Below are positions 18,682 through 30,611 of a stretch of 64,000 bases of DNA, in pieces (positions within the stretch are counted from its first letter, which is position 1; each line of letters opens with the position of its first letter). Source of the DNA: Deltaproteobacteria bacterium (GTDB lineage: Bacteria > Myxococcota_A > UBA796 > UBA2385); assembly GCA_016792625.1 (NCBI GenBank), contig JAEUKK010000050.1, forward strand, positions 62,001 to 126,000, read 5' to 3'. The position numbers and the translations under genes were made by a program. The notes under the pieces were generated by a model. The model searched no databases. It had not been told where the DNA came from and saw only the letters and a program-made list of their open reading frames with translations.

Positions 18682-18855
18682 GCTGTTGCTCCGGGGCTGG
18701 GGTCGCTGCTGGGCGGGGCAGGCGGCGCCACAGCAGGGGGAGGCCGCGGCGCGCTGGCCGGCTTCTACCCGGTCTCGGCGCCGCCGGGGGGCGCGGCGCG
18801 GGCAGCGGCGGTGCTCGGGGTGCCTTGCCCACAACAGGGGAGGGGAGGATGGTGG

Positions 18856-18877
18856 GCGGGGGGCTCCCGCCCCCCGC
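18856..18877 (-). terminator. GC-rich hairpin downstream of lipoprotein gene
   Basis: A perfect nine-base-pair stem GCGGGGGGC/GCCCCCCGC with a four-base loop lies 18 bases beyond the stop codon of the minus-strand lipoprotein gene. There is no U tract, so it may be a weak terminator or 3' stabilising structure; such U-less hairpins are common in GC-rich genomes. Confidence 0.5.
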
Positions 18878-18895
18878 AACGCCCCCCGGGCAGGC

Positions 18896-19558
18896 TCAAC
18901 CGGCGGGCGCTGGCCCCGCGCAGGGCCAGGGCGCGGGCGCGCTCGGCGGGCTGAGCTCGGCCGCGGCCCAGGCGTTTGCGCGCAGCGCGAGCAGCAGCTC
19001 GCCGCCGCCCCAGGCGAAGCGGGCCTCGTCGGTGTTCCACGCGAAGCCGGCGTCGATGAGCGCGCAGAGCGCGGCCGGGTCTGCGCCGGCGGGCAGATCG
19101 GCGCCCGCGGCCCAGCGGGCCCGCAGGCGCAGCGCGGCGGAGAGGGCCTCTTCGTCTTCACCCGGGCCGCCGGCGAGCTGCCCGGCCTGCAGCCACAGAT
19201 CGCCGGTGGGCGCCGGGTCGGGGCAGCCGAGGCAGCGCACGCGCACGCGGTGGGCCTGGGCCTGCTGAACCTGCACCAGCACGCCGATCCGGTCGAGGGT
19301 CACCGCGGGCTCGCCGCCCGGCCCGACCAGGGTGAGGGGCGCGCTGCGCGTCCAGGCCAGGGCGCCCGGGGCGGCGCTGGGCAGGTCGGCGCCGCGGGGC
19401 GCGGCCACCGCGGGCGGGGGCGGCGCGCCGGCGAGGTTGGGGTGGTCCGCGGGTGAGGGGGCCCAGCAGCCGAGGCCGAGGGTGGTCGGGCCGACCGCGA
19501 GGGCGAGGATGCAGGCGGCGAGCGCCGCGCGGCGGGTGGGCAGCAGGCGGGTGCGCAC
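18896..19558 (-). CDS. Putative lipoprotein of unknown function
   Basis: The 220-residue product has a basic N-terminus and a hydrophobic segment ending at a lipobox (LGLGC), so it is probably a lipoprotein. A Pro/Ala-rich stretch follows and then a domain with a CLGC pair (about residues 105-108) and a single later Cys. I do not recognise the family. The GTG at 19558 gives a standard signal peptide; an upstream ATG would add a long Arg/Pro-rich extension and is less likely. It is divergent from the LD-carboxypeptidase gene with a 71-base gap. Confidence 0.6.
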   Translation of the reverse strand: MRTRLLPTRRAALAACILALAVGPTTLGLGCWAPSPADHPNLAGAPPPPAVAAPRGADLPSAAPGALAWTRSAPLTLVGPGGEPAVTLDRIGVLVQVQQAQAHRVRVRCLGCPDPAPTGDLWLQAGQLAGGPGEDEEALSAALRLRARWAAGADLPAGADPAALCALIDAGFAWNTDEARFAWGGGELLLALRANAWAAAELSPPSAPAPWPCAGPAPAG

Positions 19559-19629
19559 GGGGCGGCTCCGGGGCGCGGACCGGGGGCGATCCGCGCTGGC
19601 GGGGGATATCCAGCCCCGCGGAGGCGCCC

Positions 19630-20550
19630 ATGTCCACGTCATCCCCAAGCCAGGGCGCGCCCGCGCCGCTCCGACCGGGGTCGCGGGTCGCGGTGGTCGC
19701 GCCCAGCGGCATCTTCGAGCCGGCGCGCCTCGAGGCCGGCATGGCCCTGATCGCGAGCTGGGGCCTGCAGCCGGTGCCTTCGGCGCACCTCGGCGCGCGC
19801 TTCCGCTACACGGCGGGCACCGCCGCCCAGCGGGCCCTCGACCTGCGGGCCGCGCTGACCGACCCCGAGATCGACGCGATCTGGTTCGCCCGGGGCGGCT
19901 ACGGCACCGCCCAGCTGCTCGACGCCGCGCCGTGGACGGCGCTGGGCGGCCGCCCGCTCATCGGCTTCTCGGACGCGACCGCCGCCTTCGCGCGCCTCAG
20001 CCGCCAGGGCTTGGCCGGCGGCCTGCACGCGCCGGTGCTGCACTCTTTGGCCGATCTGGCTGACGGTCCCAGCCAGGCCGCGCTGCGCGCGCTGCTGCTC
20101 GAGGGGCTGACGCCGGCCTTGCCTGGCGCCCAGGTGGCCGGCCCCGACCGCGTGGTCGAGGGCCCGCTGGTCGGCGGCAACCTCTGCGTCTTGGCCAGCC
20201 TCTGCGGCACGCCCGACCAGCTCGACGCGCGCGGCCGGGTCGTGCTGCTCGAAGACATCGCCGAGCCGCCCTACAAGATCGACCGCATGCTCAGCCAGCT
20301 GCGCCAGGCGGGCTGCCTGCGCGGCGCGCTGGGCCTCGCCTTGGGCAACTTCACCCGCTGCGACCCCCCAGCCGACGCTGACTACAGCCTGATGAACGTC
20401 ATCCTCGACGTGCTCGACGGCCTCGACCTGCCGGTGGTCGCCGGCCTGCCCGTCGGCCACGGGGCCGAGAACCACCCCTGGTGGGTGGGCGCGCCCTATC
20501 GGCTCGACGCGGGTGGGCTCTCGCCGCTGCCCGCCGGGTGGTCGGCATGA
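19630..20550 (+). CDS. ldcA: LD-carboxypeptidase (peptidase S66, LdcA/MccF family)
   Basis: The 306-residue cytoplasmic enzyme shows all S66 landmarks: the first strand VAVVAPSG, the ARGGYGTAQLL motif near residue 85, the nucleophile elbow GFSDATA (Ser near 113), the catalytic Glu in EDIAEPPYKIDRML near 215, and the catalytic His in LPVGHG near 275. These enzymes cut the L-D bond of murein tetrapeptides during cell-wall recycling; MccF-type members inactivate microcin C. The length matches LdcA (304). Context with a SxxK serine hydrolase 28 bases downstream suggests a peptidoglycan-related pair. Confidence 0.92.
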   Translation: MSTSSPSQGAPAPLRPGSRVAVVAPSGIFEPARLEAGMALIASWGLQPVPSAHLGARFRYTAGTAAQRALDLRAALTDPEIDAIWFARGGYGTAQLLDAAPWTALGGRPLIGFSDATAAFARLSRQGLAGGLHAPVLHSLADLADGPSQAALRALLLEGLTPALPGAQVAGPDRVVEGPLVGGNLCVLASLCGTPDQLDARGRVVLLEDIAEPPYKIDRMLSQLRQAGCLRGALGLALGNFTRCDPPADADYSLMNVILDVLDGLDLPVVAGLPVGHGAENHPWWVGAPYRLDAGGLSPLPAGWSA

Positions 20551-20558
20551 CGGCCGTG

Positions 20559-20576
20559 TATAACAGTCATGTTTTA
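20559..20576. promoter_or_regulatory. AT-rich imperfect palindrome, putative operator (site A)
   Basis: TATAACA-GTCA-TGTTTTA lies just upstream of the serine-hydrolase start. It matches the arms of the perfect palindrome at 21745-21762 at 5 of 7 and 6 of 7 positions with the same four-base spacer. It sits within an A/T-rich island in otherwise roughly 75% GC DNA. An operator for a dimeric regulator overlapping the promoter is the simplest reading. Confidence 0.45.
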
Positions 20577-20578
20577 AT

Positions 20579-21727
20579 ATGTTGCACGAGTTTGGCGACA
20601 TGAGCGCCGGCCGTGCAGGGCGCCTCTCGGCCGAGGCGGGCGCCGTCGAGGCCTTGCTCCAGGGGGCCAGCGCCGCGGGCGTGGCGCCGGCCTACAGCCT
20701 CGCTGTCGCGGATCGCGGCGGGCTGCTGCTCGAGCTCTGGGGTGGGCAGGCCGAGCTGCGCCCGCGCGCCCGGCCGACGCTGCCCGACCAGCCCTTCGAC
20801 CTCGCCAGCTTGACCAAGGTGCTGCTCAGCACGCCGCTGGCCCTCGCCCTCTGCGCCGAGGGGCGGCTCGACCTTGACGCGCCGCTGCGTGAGCTGCTCG
20901 CCGAGGCGCCCGCCGGGGTGACCGCCCGCCACTGTCTGCAGCACAGCAGCGGGCTGCCCGCTTGGCGCCCGCTGTGGGGCGCGCTCGACGGGCTGCCCTG
21001 GGGGGTGGCCGCGGCCCGGGCCCAGCTCACCCGCGTGGCGATGAGCACCCCCGTCGAGGCCCCGCCGGGCGCGCAGCACCGCTACAGCGATCTGGGCATG
21101 ATCTTGCTCGGCGCGGCCCTCGAGGCGGCGGGCGGCGATCGCCTCGACCGCCTGTGGGAGGCCAAGGTCCGCGCGCAGACCCGGGCCGACCTGCGCTTTG
21201 GCTGGCCCGGCGCCGCCGCGACCGAGGACTGCCCGGTGCGCGGCCGGGTGATCGCCGGCGAGGTGCATGACCTCAACGCCGCGGCCTTCGGGGGAATCGC
21301 TGCCCACGCGGGCCTTTTCGGCGGCGCGCGGGCGGTGGTCGACGCGGCCCGCGCCGCCCTGCGCCTCTGGGATGGCGAGGGCCCTGCGGCGGCGGTCGCC
21401 CTGCAGCGGGCCGCCTGGACCGCGCCCGGGCCCGGCTCGCACCGCCTCGGCTGGGACAGCCCGAGCGGGCCGGGCAGCAGCGCCGGGCCGAGCTGGCCGG
21501 CCGATGGCGTGGGCCACCTCGGGTTCACCGGCACCAGCTTGTGGATCGCGCCGCGCCAAGGGGTGATCTGCGCGCTGCTCACCAACCGGGTGCACCCGGT
21601 GATCGAGGGGGGCGCGGTGCCCGACGCCCCACCAAACCCGTGGGCGGCGGCCTTTCGGGCCTTGCGGCCGGCGGTGCACCTTGAGGTGGTGCGGCTGCTC
21701 GAGGGCGCGGGGCGGTGGGTGCCTTGA
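20579..21727 (+). CDS. Serine hydrolase, beta-lactamase/class C family
   Basis: This 382-residue protein belongs to the beta-lactamase/DD-peptidase-like serine hydrolases (PF00144 type). It has the SxxK nucleophile motif SLTK near residue 80, a Tyr motif YSD in place of YxN near 170, and a HLGFTGTS block near 320 replacing the KTG triad, as in EstB-type esterases and related peptidases. No signal peptide is clear, so a cytoplasmic esterase or peptidase is likely. Starts at 20579 and 20600 are both possible; the second gives MSAGRAG. AT-rich palindromes lie just upstream and just downstream. It follows ldcA by 28 bases. Confidence 0.85.
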   Translation: MLHEFGDMSAGRAGRLSAEAGAVEALLQGASAAGVAPAYSLAVADRGGLLLELWGGQAELRPRARPTLPDQPFDLASLTKVLLSTPLALALCAEGRLDLDAPLRELLAEAPAGVTARHCLQHSSGLPAWRPLWGALDGLPWGVAAARAQLTRVAMSTPVEAPPGAQHRYSDLGMILLGAALEAAGGDRLDRLWEAKVRAQTRADLRFGWPGAAATEDCPVRGRVIAGEVHDLNAAAFGGIAAHAGLFGGARAVVDAARAALRLWDGEGPAAAVALQRAAWTAPGPGSHRLGWDSPSGPGSSAGPSWPADGVGHLGFTGTSLWIAPRQGVICALLTNRVHPVIEGGAVPDAPPNPWAAAFRALRPAVHLEVVRLLEGAGRWVP

Positions 21728-21744
21728 CCGTCGGTTGATCTATT

Positions 21745-21762
21745 TGAAACATCAATGTTTCA
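21745..21762. promoter_or_regulatory. Perfect AT-rich palindrome (site B)
   Basis: TGAAACA-TCAA-TGTTTCA is an 18-base palindrome with perfect 7-base arms (8 with the adjoining T/A pair). It lies between the stops of two convergent genes, so it is not placed as a normal operator. It could be a 3' hairpin, but its AT content argues against an intrinsic terminator. It matches the elements at 20559, 32425 and 34193. Confidence 0.6.
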
Positions 21763-21777
21763 GTCGGGCGGTGGCCT

Positions 21778-23858
21778 TCAGCGCGGGCCCCCGCGGGCCC
21801 CGAGCAGGGCGAGGGTCGGTGCTTCGAGCGCCGCGGCGATGATGCGGTGGCCTTCGACGCTCGGGTGCAGATCGTCCCAGTAGAGGCCGTTCTGCGAGAA
21901 GCCGTCCGGTGAGCGGGCCAACAGCTCGGCCCGCAGGTCGACCAGCGGCGCCCCCCAGTCGGCGGCGAGCCCGCGCAGCGCGTCGGAGGCAGGGGTGGTC
22001 AGCTCGCGGGGCGAGGCGCTGCGGTCGATCCGGGACTGCAAGGCGGCGGCCGCGGCGGCGCGGTCACCTCGCGCGGCGGCGGCGCGCGCAGCGGCGTAGA
22101 GCGCGTCCATGTCGACGGCGTCGCCAGGGCCGGGCGTGGGGAAGGGCTCGGCGAAGGCCAAGGCGAGGTTGGTCGCCGGCACACACAGCAGGACGGGCAC
22201 GCCCGCGGCGCGCGCCTCGCCGAGCAGCCGCGCGTGGTTGCTGCGCAGGTGGTCGACCGCGAGATCGTGCAGCGCGTCAATCTCGTCTCTGGTCGGCGGG
22301 CTGGGCGGCCTTGTCTGCGGCGGGGGCCCCGCTTCGTTTGGCGCGGGCAGCCCTCGGCGCAGCAGCGCCACCAGCGGGCTCTGGTGCAGGGCGGCGCGCA
22401 GGCGCAGGCCGCGGGTCGAGGGCGTCCAGCTGCGCAGCTGGGTGAACTGCGCGACCTCGTTGTGGCCCTGGTAGACGATGAGCAGCTCGGCGCCGAGCGA
22501 CAGCGCCTCGCGCCCGGTGGCCAGCACGCCGGCGCTGGTGCTGCCGCCGACGCCCATGTTGAGCACCTCGACCGGGGCGCCCAGCCGCGCGGTCAGGCGC
22601 GCCTCGAGCAGCGCCGGGAAGGCCTCTTCGGCGAGGTAGTGGCTGCCGTGCACCGAGGACTCGCCCAGCGCGGCGACGCGCCGGGTGCCGGGGGTGGGCG
22701 TCGCGGGGATGCGCCGCAGGCGGGTGCTGCCCCCCGCGCTGCGCAGCTGGCCGGGGGCCTGGGGCACGGGCGCCCAGAATTGCGCCCCGGTGGGGATGAA
22801 CGAGAAGAGGGGCGCGTGATGGGCCGCGCTCGGGGCGCCCGCCGCGCGCAGGCCCAGCTCGAGCAGGGCGAGGGCGGCGAGGGCGGCGAAGGGCAGCAGG
22901 GCCCGCCGGCGCAGACGCGCGGTCAGCCCGAGCAGGCCGACGCAGACGAGCGCGAAGGCGGCCTCGCCGAGCGGCAGCGGCCGGCGCGGCGTGGGCATGG
23001 CGACGGGCAAGGGCGGGCCGTCGAGGCGGGCCGGGGGCGCGCCGGCGACCTGACCCGGGAGCAGGTCGGGCGGGCGCAGCGGGTCGGCGGCCGGGGGCGG
23101 CAGGCGGGCCCGCACCGCCGCGGCGGCCTCGGCTTCGGCGCCACCGGTGGCGACAATGACGTCCAGCGCGTCGTGCAGCGCAGGGCTGCTCAGGCCCAGG
23201 CCTGCGGCGAGGGTCAGGGCCTCGGCGCGGTGCGCCGGATGGGAGCTCTGCAGCCAAGCGGCGAGGATGTCGGCCTCGAGCGCGCGGGCCAGCTCGCCGA
23301 GCACGCTGCCCCCCTCGTTGCTCAGCGCGAAGAGCAGCTTCGGGCCGTGGGCCTCGGCCGCTTGGGTCAGCGCCGCGGCGGCCGCAGCCTCGAGCGCACC
23401 GAAGGGGGCGGGCTCAGCCTCGGGCCAGCGCAGCAGCGCCGCGGCGGGGTGGTCGGCTCCGAGGCGCGGCTCGAGCGCGCGGCGGCGCAGGCTGCCCCAG
23501 ACCTGGGCGGCCAGCTCGGGCGCGACCCCCTCGGTCAAGGCGGCGTGTTGGGCGTCGGCGGGCAGGGCCTGCAGCTGGCGCAGGGCGCGGGCGAAGATGT
23601 CGGGATCTTCGGGCAAGGCGCCGAAGCGGGCGCGCACGAAGACCCGGCCGAGCGCGGGGGCGCAGGCCGGGTCGGGGGAAGCACCGTGCCGGTGCAGGGC
23701 GCTTAGCAGCGCTTCAAGGCCGTCGGTGTCGGCCTCTTGCGCGGCGAAGGCGGCGGCGAGGGCGGGTGGGCAAGCCCATGCGCCGGTCGCGCTGAGGGCG
23801 AGCGCGAGGGCGCCGCCGCAGCTCCAGGCCGCGGCGCGGGCCGCGGCGCGCCGCCAGC

Positions 23859-23862
<4 letters not shown>
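21778..23862 (-). CDS. Large membrane-anchored SGNH/GDSL hydrolase
   Basis: The 694-residue protein has a signal peptide, an Ala-rich helical N-terminal region of about 270 residues, two or three hydrophobic segments around residues 295-345, and a C-terminal SGNH hydrolase domain. The domain carries block I GESSVHG, block II NMGVGGSTS, block III GHNE and block V DDLHPSVEGH, giving the Ser, Gly, Asn and Asp/His catalytic set. Such enzymes are esterases or deacylases, often on cell-wall or lipid substrates. The GTG start overlaps the clpA stop as GTGA, so translation is coupled to clpA, which is an unexpected link. The substrate is unknown. Confidence 0.82.
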
Positions 23863-26222
<2,360 letters not shown>

Positions 26223-26280
26223 GTCGGCTCCCTCGGGGTGTGCGCGGGCCCCGCGCGTCGGGCGGGGCGCGGCGGTCGGC

Positions 26281-26616
26281 CTACTCGGGCTCGGTGGTCA
26301 AAAGCAGCGGATAGCCGTTGTCTCGGGCGTACTGCACCGTGCGGGCGGCCTTGGTCTCGGCCACCTCACGCGAGTAGGTGCCGGCCACGCCCGCGCCCTC
26401 GTTGTGCACGGTCAGCATGATGCGCGTGGCCTCGGCTTTGGACTTGTGGAAAACGTCCTCAAGCACGTGGATCACGAACTCCATCGGCGTGTAGTCATCA
26501 TTGTGGACGATGACCTTGTAGCGGCGCGGCTTCTCGACCCGCTCTTTGAGCAGGGTGGACTCGTCGCGCTCGGTTTTGCGGGAAGGGGGCCCGCCGCCTC
26601 GGCTGTCACCGCTCAT
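26281..26616 (-). CDS. clpS: ClpS, adaptor of the ClpAP N-end rule pathway
   Basis: The 111-residue protein has a flexible N-terminal tail of about 30 residues and the ClpS core: [16 protein letters not shown], followed by the helix with [13 protein letters not shown] and the closing [10 protein letters not shown]. The NDDYTPM loop forms the pocket that binds substrates with N-terminal Leu, Phe, Tyr or Trp and hands them to ClpA. I chose the ATG at 26616 (MSGDSRGGG) as this gives the usual length of about 106. clpA follows after 58 bases and is presumably in the same operon. Confidence 0.95.
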   Translation of the reverse strand: MSGDSRGGGPPSRKTERDESTLLKERVEKPRRYKVIVHNDDYTPMEFVIHVLEDVFHKSKAEATRIMLTVHNEGAGVAGTYSREVAETKAARTVQYARDNGYPLLLTTEPE

Positions 26617-26753
26617 CAGCGCTCGCTCGGTGGGGGAGGGTACGGGCCCGCCCAGGGGCCAGCGCACCGCAGGTGGGGAGAGGAGCAGAGGCCGCCGCCG
26701 GGCGGGGCCTCGCACCATCGTCGCCGTGCGCCGACGCGCCGCGACGGGCGGCT

Positions 26754-27722
26754 TTAGGCACGGGGCAGGCCGGCGACCAGTCTCTGCCCGACGATTCTAC
26801 CGACGACGTTGCGGACCTCGGACCAGCGCCAGCCCACCGCGGGGCGGAGGGCGCCGGGCGCGAGGCGGTCGAGCAGGGCGGGCACGGCGGCCCCGAGCGC
26901 GCCCTCATCGCCGCTGTGCACCTTGACCGCGAGGCCCAAGCCTCGGGCGGGCAAGGCGACGCAGAAGACGCCCAGCGCGCCGATCTTGCCGACGAAGGGC
27001 TCTGCCGCGCGGTTGGCCAGGGCCAGATCGAGCCGGTCGTCGCCGCTGACCAGCCAGGGGTGGGCGGCCATGGCCGCGCCGATGTGCGCGAGGCGGGGCT
27101 CGGTGGCCGGGGCCGCCATCGCCGCGGCCAGCTGCTGCCAGGCGCGGGCCATGCCGGAGAGGCTGACCCAAAAGGTGGGCACGCCGCAGCCATCGACCGC
27201 CACCGGCGCGGGCTCGGCGGTGCGGGCGTGGATCAGCGCGGCGATCTGGCGCTGGAGGGGGTGCTCAGGCGCGAGGTAGGTCTGGCTGTCCCAGCCGCGG
27301 GCGGCGCAGGCGGCGAGCATCAGCGCGTGTTTGCCGCTGCAGTCATTGTGCGCGGCCCGAGGCGGCGCGCCTGCGGCGATCAGGGCCGCGGCGCTGGGCG
27401 CATGGGCGGGCGGCTCGGCCCCGCAGCGCAGCGCGGCCTCTTCCAGACCAAACTTATTGAGGATGGCGTCGAGCACGGCGAGGTGGCCGGGCTGCCCCGA
27501 GTGGGAGGAGGCGGCCAAGGCCAGCTCTTCCGGCCCGAGCGCCGCGCCGTCGTCGGGCAGCAGCGAGAGCGCGACCTCAAGCTGGAAGGGCTTGGACGCG
27601 CTGCGCCAGAAGGTGCTGGCCGGCGCGCCGCCCGTGCGGAGCGCGCCGCCCGGGCCAACGAGGGCAAAGGACAGGCCATGGTTGGCCTCGGGCAGCCCGC
27701 CGCGGAGCTGGAGCACGTGCAT
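26754..27722 (-). CDS. Rhizobial-type L-asparaginase (Asparaginase_II, PF06089 family)
   Basis: This 322-residue protein resembles the AnsA-like asparaginase first described in Rhizobium etli, a family unrelated to the E. coli type I and II enzymes. Recognisable blocks are SASKPFQ near residue 43, with the candidate nucleophile Ser and Lys, [10 protein letters not shown] near 68, [12 protein letters not shown] near 135, and [10 protein letters not shown] near 175. The CSGKH Cys and the paired Cys in DGCG are zinc-site candidates in this family. It lacks a signal peptide. It is divergent from the following unknown gene. The reaction, hydrolysis of asparagine to aspartate and ammonia, is inferred from family. 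Confidence 0.85.
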   Translation of the reverse strand: MHVLQLRGGLPEANHGLSFALVGPGGALRTGGAPASTFWRSASKPFQLEVALSLLPDDGAALGPEELALAASSHSGQPGHLAVLDAILNKFGLEEAALRCGAEPPAHAPSAAALIAAGAPPRAAHNDCSGKHALMLAACAARGWDSQTYLAPEHPLQRQIAALIHARTAEPAPVAVDGCGVPTFWVSLSGMARAWQQLAAAMAAPATEPRLAHIGAAMAAHPWLVSGDDRLDLALANRAAEPFVGKIGALGVFCVALPARGLGLAVKVHSGDEGALGAAVPALLDRLAPGALRPAVGWRWSEVRNVVGRIVGQRLVAGLPRA

Positions 27723-27834
27723 GGAGCCCCCTTGGACGCGGCCTGTTTACCCTGGCCCGCCACGGGCGCCCCCGTTCGGTCGCGCAGGTCTGTGCTACAT
27801 CCGCGGGGCGGGTCTGTCCCGCAGGAGGGTGCCG

Positions 27835-28338
27835 ATGCGGGGCGTGCTGGAGCGGCTGGTGGACGTGCTGCGGCGGGCGGGCCACCGGCCCATGGTCGCT
27901 GTGCCGGTGGGCGTGGGCGGTGATGGGGCCGAGCTATGGCTGCGCTGGCTGCAGGCGCTCGAGGCGGCCCGCGACGGCGCGCCCTTGTGGCTGCTGCCCA
28001 ACATGCGCTTGTGCTGGGCGGAAGAGGCGAACGGCCTGCTGCGCGCGCTGCGCATGGGCCCCGAGGCGGCGCGCTGGATGTCCGACCGTGACCTGCCGCT
28101 CTGTGGTGACCCGGATGAGGGCTGCCTGCTGCTCAGCGATCGCGGCATCGAGTCCATCGGCGCGGGCCCGGGGGCGGTGCTCGAGGTGCTGCCCGGCGAG
28201 CTCCCCCGCCTGCGCGCGCCCGACATGGCGGGCTGGCTCGAGCAGGTCGTGCGCCTGTACGCGAACGCCCAGCTCGAGGTCGATGAGGACGGCTGGGTCG
28301 CACCGCGCCTGCCGCCGGGGGACGGCGGCCATGGTTGA
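27835..28338 (+). CDS. Hypothetical protein, 167 residues
   Basis: I do not recognise this protein with confidence. It is a soluble alpha/beta protein without signal peptide, with a WLLPNMRLCWAEEANGLL stretch near residue 45, a DLPLCGDPDEGCLLLSD stretch near 85 and an amphipathic C-terminal helix. The pattern of Trp, an acidic loop and 'LLLSDRGIESIG' is loosely like SUKH/SMI1-KNR4 domains, but this is a weak impression. Its stop overlaps the start of the subtilase gene by eight bases, so the two are co-translated. The upstream region contains GTGCTACAT as a possible -10 element. Confidence 0.5.
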   Translation: MRGVLERLVDVLRRAGHRPMVAVPVGVGGDGAELWLRWLQALEAARDGAPLWLLPNMRLCWAEEANGLLRALRMGPEAARWMSDRDLPLCGDPDEGCLLLSDRGIESIGAGPGAVLEVLPGELPRLRAPDMAGWLEQVVRLYANAQLEVDEDGWVAPRLPPGDGGHG

Positions 28339-30190
28339 GCGCCGGGCCGCGCCGCGCAGCGGGCCTGCCCTCGCCCTCGGCCTCGCGGCGATCTGCGCGG
28401 GGGCCGCGCCGGCCCGCGCCGGCCAGGGTGACCTGCTGGTGAGCCTCTCTGGCCCCGGTTCTGAAACATTGACCCGTAACGCCATGTTTGCGCCGCATCT
28501 GCGGTGGTGCCGGCCCTCGGTGGGCGCTTGCCTGCTCCGGCCGCCCGTGGGCGCCCCGGCCAGCTGGCACCAAGCGCTTCGTGGGCTGGAGGGTGTGCGG
28601 GCCGTCGATCTCGACGCACAAATTCAGCCGCAGTCCGACGAGCTGGGCACGCCCGACTGCGGCGCGCAGTGGGAGTGGTTTGACGCCCACTTTGACCTCG
28701 CTGACGGCATCGGCGCCGGCGCCGGCGCGACGGCGGCGGTGCTCGACAGCGGCTTCTTGCTCGCGCACGAAGAGCTGGTCGGTCGCCTGCCCTGGGTCTG
28801 GGACTACGGCGAGGGCGACGACGAGGTCAGCCCGGTGCCCGGCGTCGGCGTGCCCGCCCACGGCACCTTTATCGCCGGCCTGCTCGCCGCTGACCGCGAC
28901 AATGACCGTGGGCGGGCGGGGGTCAGCCCCGAGGTGGGCCTCGCGCTGGTCAAGATCGCCGACGCCGACGGCGCGCTCTGGTGGTCGACCGCGGTGGACG
29001 CCATCGGCGGCCTGCTCGAAGAGGGCCCGCCCGTCGCGGTGCTCAACTACTCCCTTGCCGGGAGCGCGCCGCCGACCGCGATGATCGACGCGGTGGCCGC
29101 GCTCGGCGCCGCGGACGTGGTGCTGGTGGCCGCCGCGGGCAACTGCGGCGTGGCCGACTGTTGGGACGCCGACAACGACGAATACCCGCTCTATCCGGCC
29201 AATGACGCCGGTCTGCATGTCCTCACCGTGGCGGGCACCACGCCCGAGGCTGAGCTGAACCCCTACAGCCACTATGGTCTGCTGAGCGTCGATCTCGCCG
29301 CGCCCGGGGTGGACTTGTGCAGCCTCGACGTGGGCGCCACCGACGCCTACAGCACCGCCAGCGGCACCAGCTACGCCGCCCCGCTGGTCGCGGGCGCGGT
29401 GGCCCGGGTGCGCGGCCGCTTCCCCGGTTTGCGCGCGGATGAGGTGGTTCACCTCATCAAAGCGGCGGCCCAGCCGACCCCCGCGCTCGCCGGGAAGGTC
29501 GAGGTGGCTGGCCGGCTCGACGCGCTCGAGGCCCTCTCGCTGCCCCTGCTCGCGCTCCCCGCGCCCAGCGCGGCCCGGGGCGTGGGCGCGGCCACCCTCC
29601 CGCTGGCGGTGGAGAGCCGGGCGGGCGGGGGCTCCGCCTGGCTGGTGGTGGCGGCGCCGACCGGCGTGACGGTCGCGGGGCCGGCCGGCGCCTTGCTTCA
29701 GGTCGCCGCAGGGGGCGCGCTCCCCTGGGATCCCGCCCAGCGCGCGGATGAGGCCCTGTGGCTGCTCCCCTTCGAGGCGCCAGCCGCGGGCGCAGACGGC
29801 CGCGCGGCGCCGGTGGCGCTGGCCCTCGAGCTGCAGGCAGAAGCGGGGGCCGCGGGCGCCTTGCGCATCGGGCTGGTCGGCGTGGGCCCGGCCGGCGGCC
29901 AGACATCGGCGCCGACCGACGGTGACGCGGCCCTGCTCGGGACCCCCGCCTGGAGCGTCGCCATCGAGGTTGACGCGATGGACGATGTAGACGACTCGGC
30001 CGACACGGGGCGCGCCGACCCCGTCGGCGACGAGCCCGACCCGCCCGCGGCCGATGCGGCCAAGGGGGCCGGCTGCGCGTCGGCGCCCGGCGCGGCTGGG
30101 CTATGGGCGGCGGCGGCGGGCGCGCTCTTCGCGGTCCTCGCGCGGCGCCGGCCCAAGCCGCTCCCTCCCCCTTCATCGCAGGTCAGCTGA
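28331..30190 (+). CDS. Secreted subtilisin-like (S8) serine protease with MYXO-CTERM-like tail
   Basis: The 619-residue protein has a signal peptide (LALGLAAICAGAAPARAG), a catalytic domain from about 130 to 390 and a C-terminal Ala/Gly-rich beta domain. The triad is visible: Asp in AVLDSGFL near 138, His in PAHGTFIAGLLA near 178, and Ser in GTSYAAPLVAGAVA near 345. The C-terminus ends with a GC pair (GAGCASAPG), a hydrophobic segment LWAAAAGALFAVLA and ARRRPK, which matches the MYXO-CTERM surface-sorting tail of Myxococcota. The sequence around the catalytic residues supports an active enzyme. apaG starts within its stop codon (TGATG). Confidence 0.88.
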   Translation: MVERRAAPRSGPALALGLAAICAGAAPARAGQGDLLVSLSGPGSETLTRNAMFAPHLRWCRPSVGACLLRPPVGAPASWHQALRGLEGVRAVDLDAQIQPQSDELGTPDCGAQWEWFDAHFDLADGIGAGAGATAAVLDSGFLLAHEELVGRLPWVWDYGEGDDEVSPVPGVGVPAHGTFIAGLLAADRDNDRGRAGVSPEVGLALVKIADADGALWWSTAVDAIGGLLEEGPPVAVLNYSLAGSAPPTAMIDAVAALGAADVVLVAAAGNCGVADCWDADNDEYPLYPANDAGLHVLTVAGTTPEAELNPYSHYGLLSVDLAAPGVDLCSLDVGATDAYSTASGTSYAAPLVAGAVARVRGRFPGLRADEVVHLIKAAAQPTPALAGKVEVAGRLDALEALSLPLLALPAPSAARGVGAATLPLAVESRAGGGSAWLVVAAPTGVTVAGPAGALLQVAAGGALPWDPAQRADEALWLLPFEAPAAGADGRAAPVALALELQAEAGAAGALRIGLVGVGPAGGQTSAPTDGDAALLGTPAWSVAIEVDAMDDVDDSADTGRADPVGDEPDPPAADAAKGAGCASAPGAAGLWAAAAGALFAVLARRRPKPLPPPSSQVS

Positions 30191-30573
30191 TGAGCACCGC
30201 CACCACCCGGGGCGTCCGCATCGATGTGCGGGCCCGCTTCCTCCCCGACCAGAGCGACCCACGCGCCGGCGTGTGGGCCCACGCCTACGAGGTCACCATC
30301 ACCAACGCGTCCGAGCGCACGGTGCAGCTGATCAGCCGCCACTGGATCATCCGCAACGAGCACGGCGTCGAGGAGCACGTGCGCGGGCCCGGGGTCGTCG
30401 GCGAGCAGCCGCGGCTCGCGCCCGGCCAGCGCTTCGTCTACACCTCGGGCTGCCCGCTCGACACGGCGGTCGGCAGCATGGAGGGCACTTTTCAGATGGT
30501 CGACGACACGGGCGCACGTTTTGACGCAGAGATCGCCCGGTTCACACTGGCCGAGCCCTATGTCTTCAACTGA
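30190..30573 (+). CDS. apaG: ApaG domain protein
   Basis: The 127-residue protein is full length for ApaG (125). It shows the beta-sandwich core with VWAHAYEVTITNASERTVQLISRHWII, then GVEEHVRGPGVVGEQPRLAPG, and the ending MEGTFQMVDDTG, all hallmark blocks. ApaG was linked to cobalt/magnesium homeostasis in Salmonella and the fold binds divalent cations or pyrophosphate-like ligands, but the molecular role is not settled. The start overlaps the subtilase stop by one base. Confidence 0.95.
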   Translation: MSTATTRGVRIDVRARFLPDQSDPRAGVWAHAYEVTITNASERTVQLISRHWIIRNEHGVEEHVRGPGVVGEQPRLAPGQRFVYTSGCPLDTAVGSMEGTFQMVDDTGARFDAEIARFTLAEPYVFN

Positions 30574-30611
30574 GGGCCGCCGCCAACCCCGCCGATGCCC
30601 AGAGGTGCGCG

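Noticed and set aside
21745-21762. Palindrome B as an intrinsic terminator for the convergent genes
   Set aside because: The stem is AT-rich with a minimal loop and no U tract, and sister copies lie upstream of genes, which fits a protein-binding or dispersed element better.
28461-28472. CTGAAACATTGA, a match to half of the palindrome family (reverse complement TCAATGTTTCAG)
   Set aside because: It lies inside the subtilase coding sequence and lacks the second arm, so I do not count it as a site, though the 12-base match is curious.
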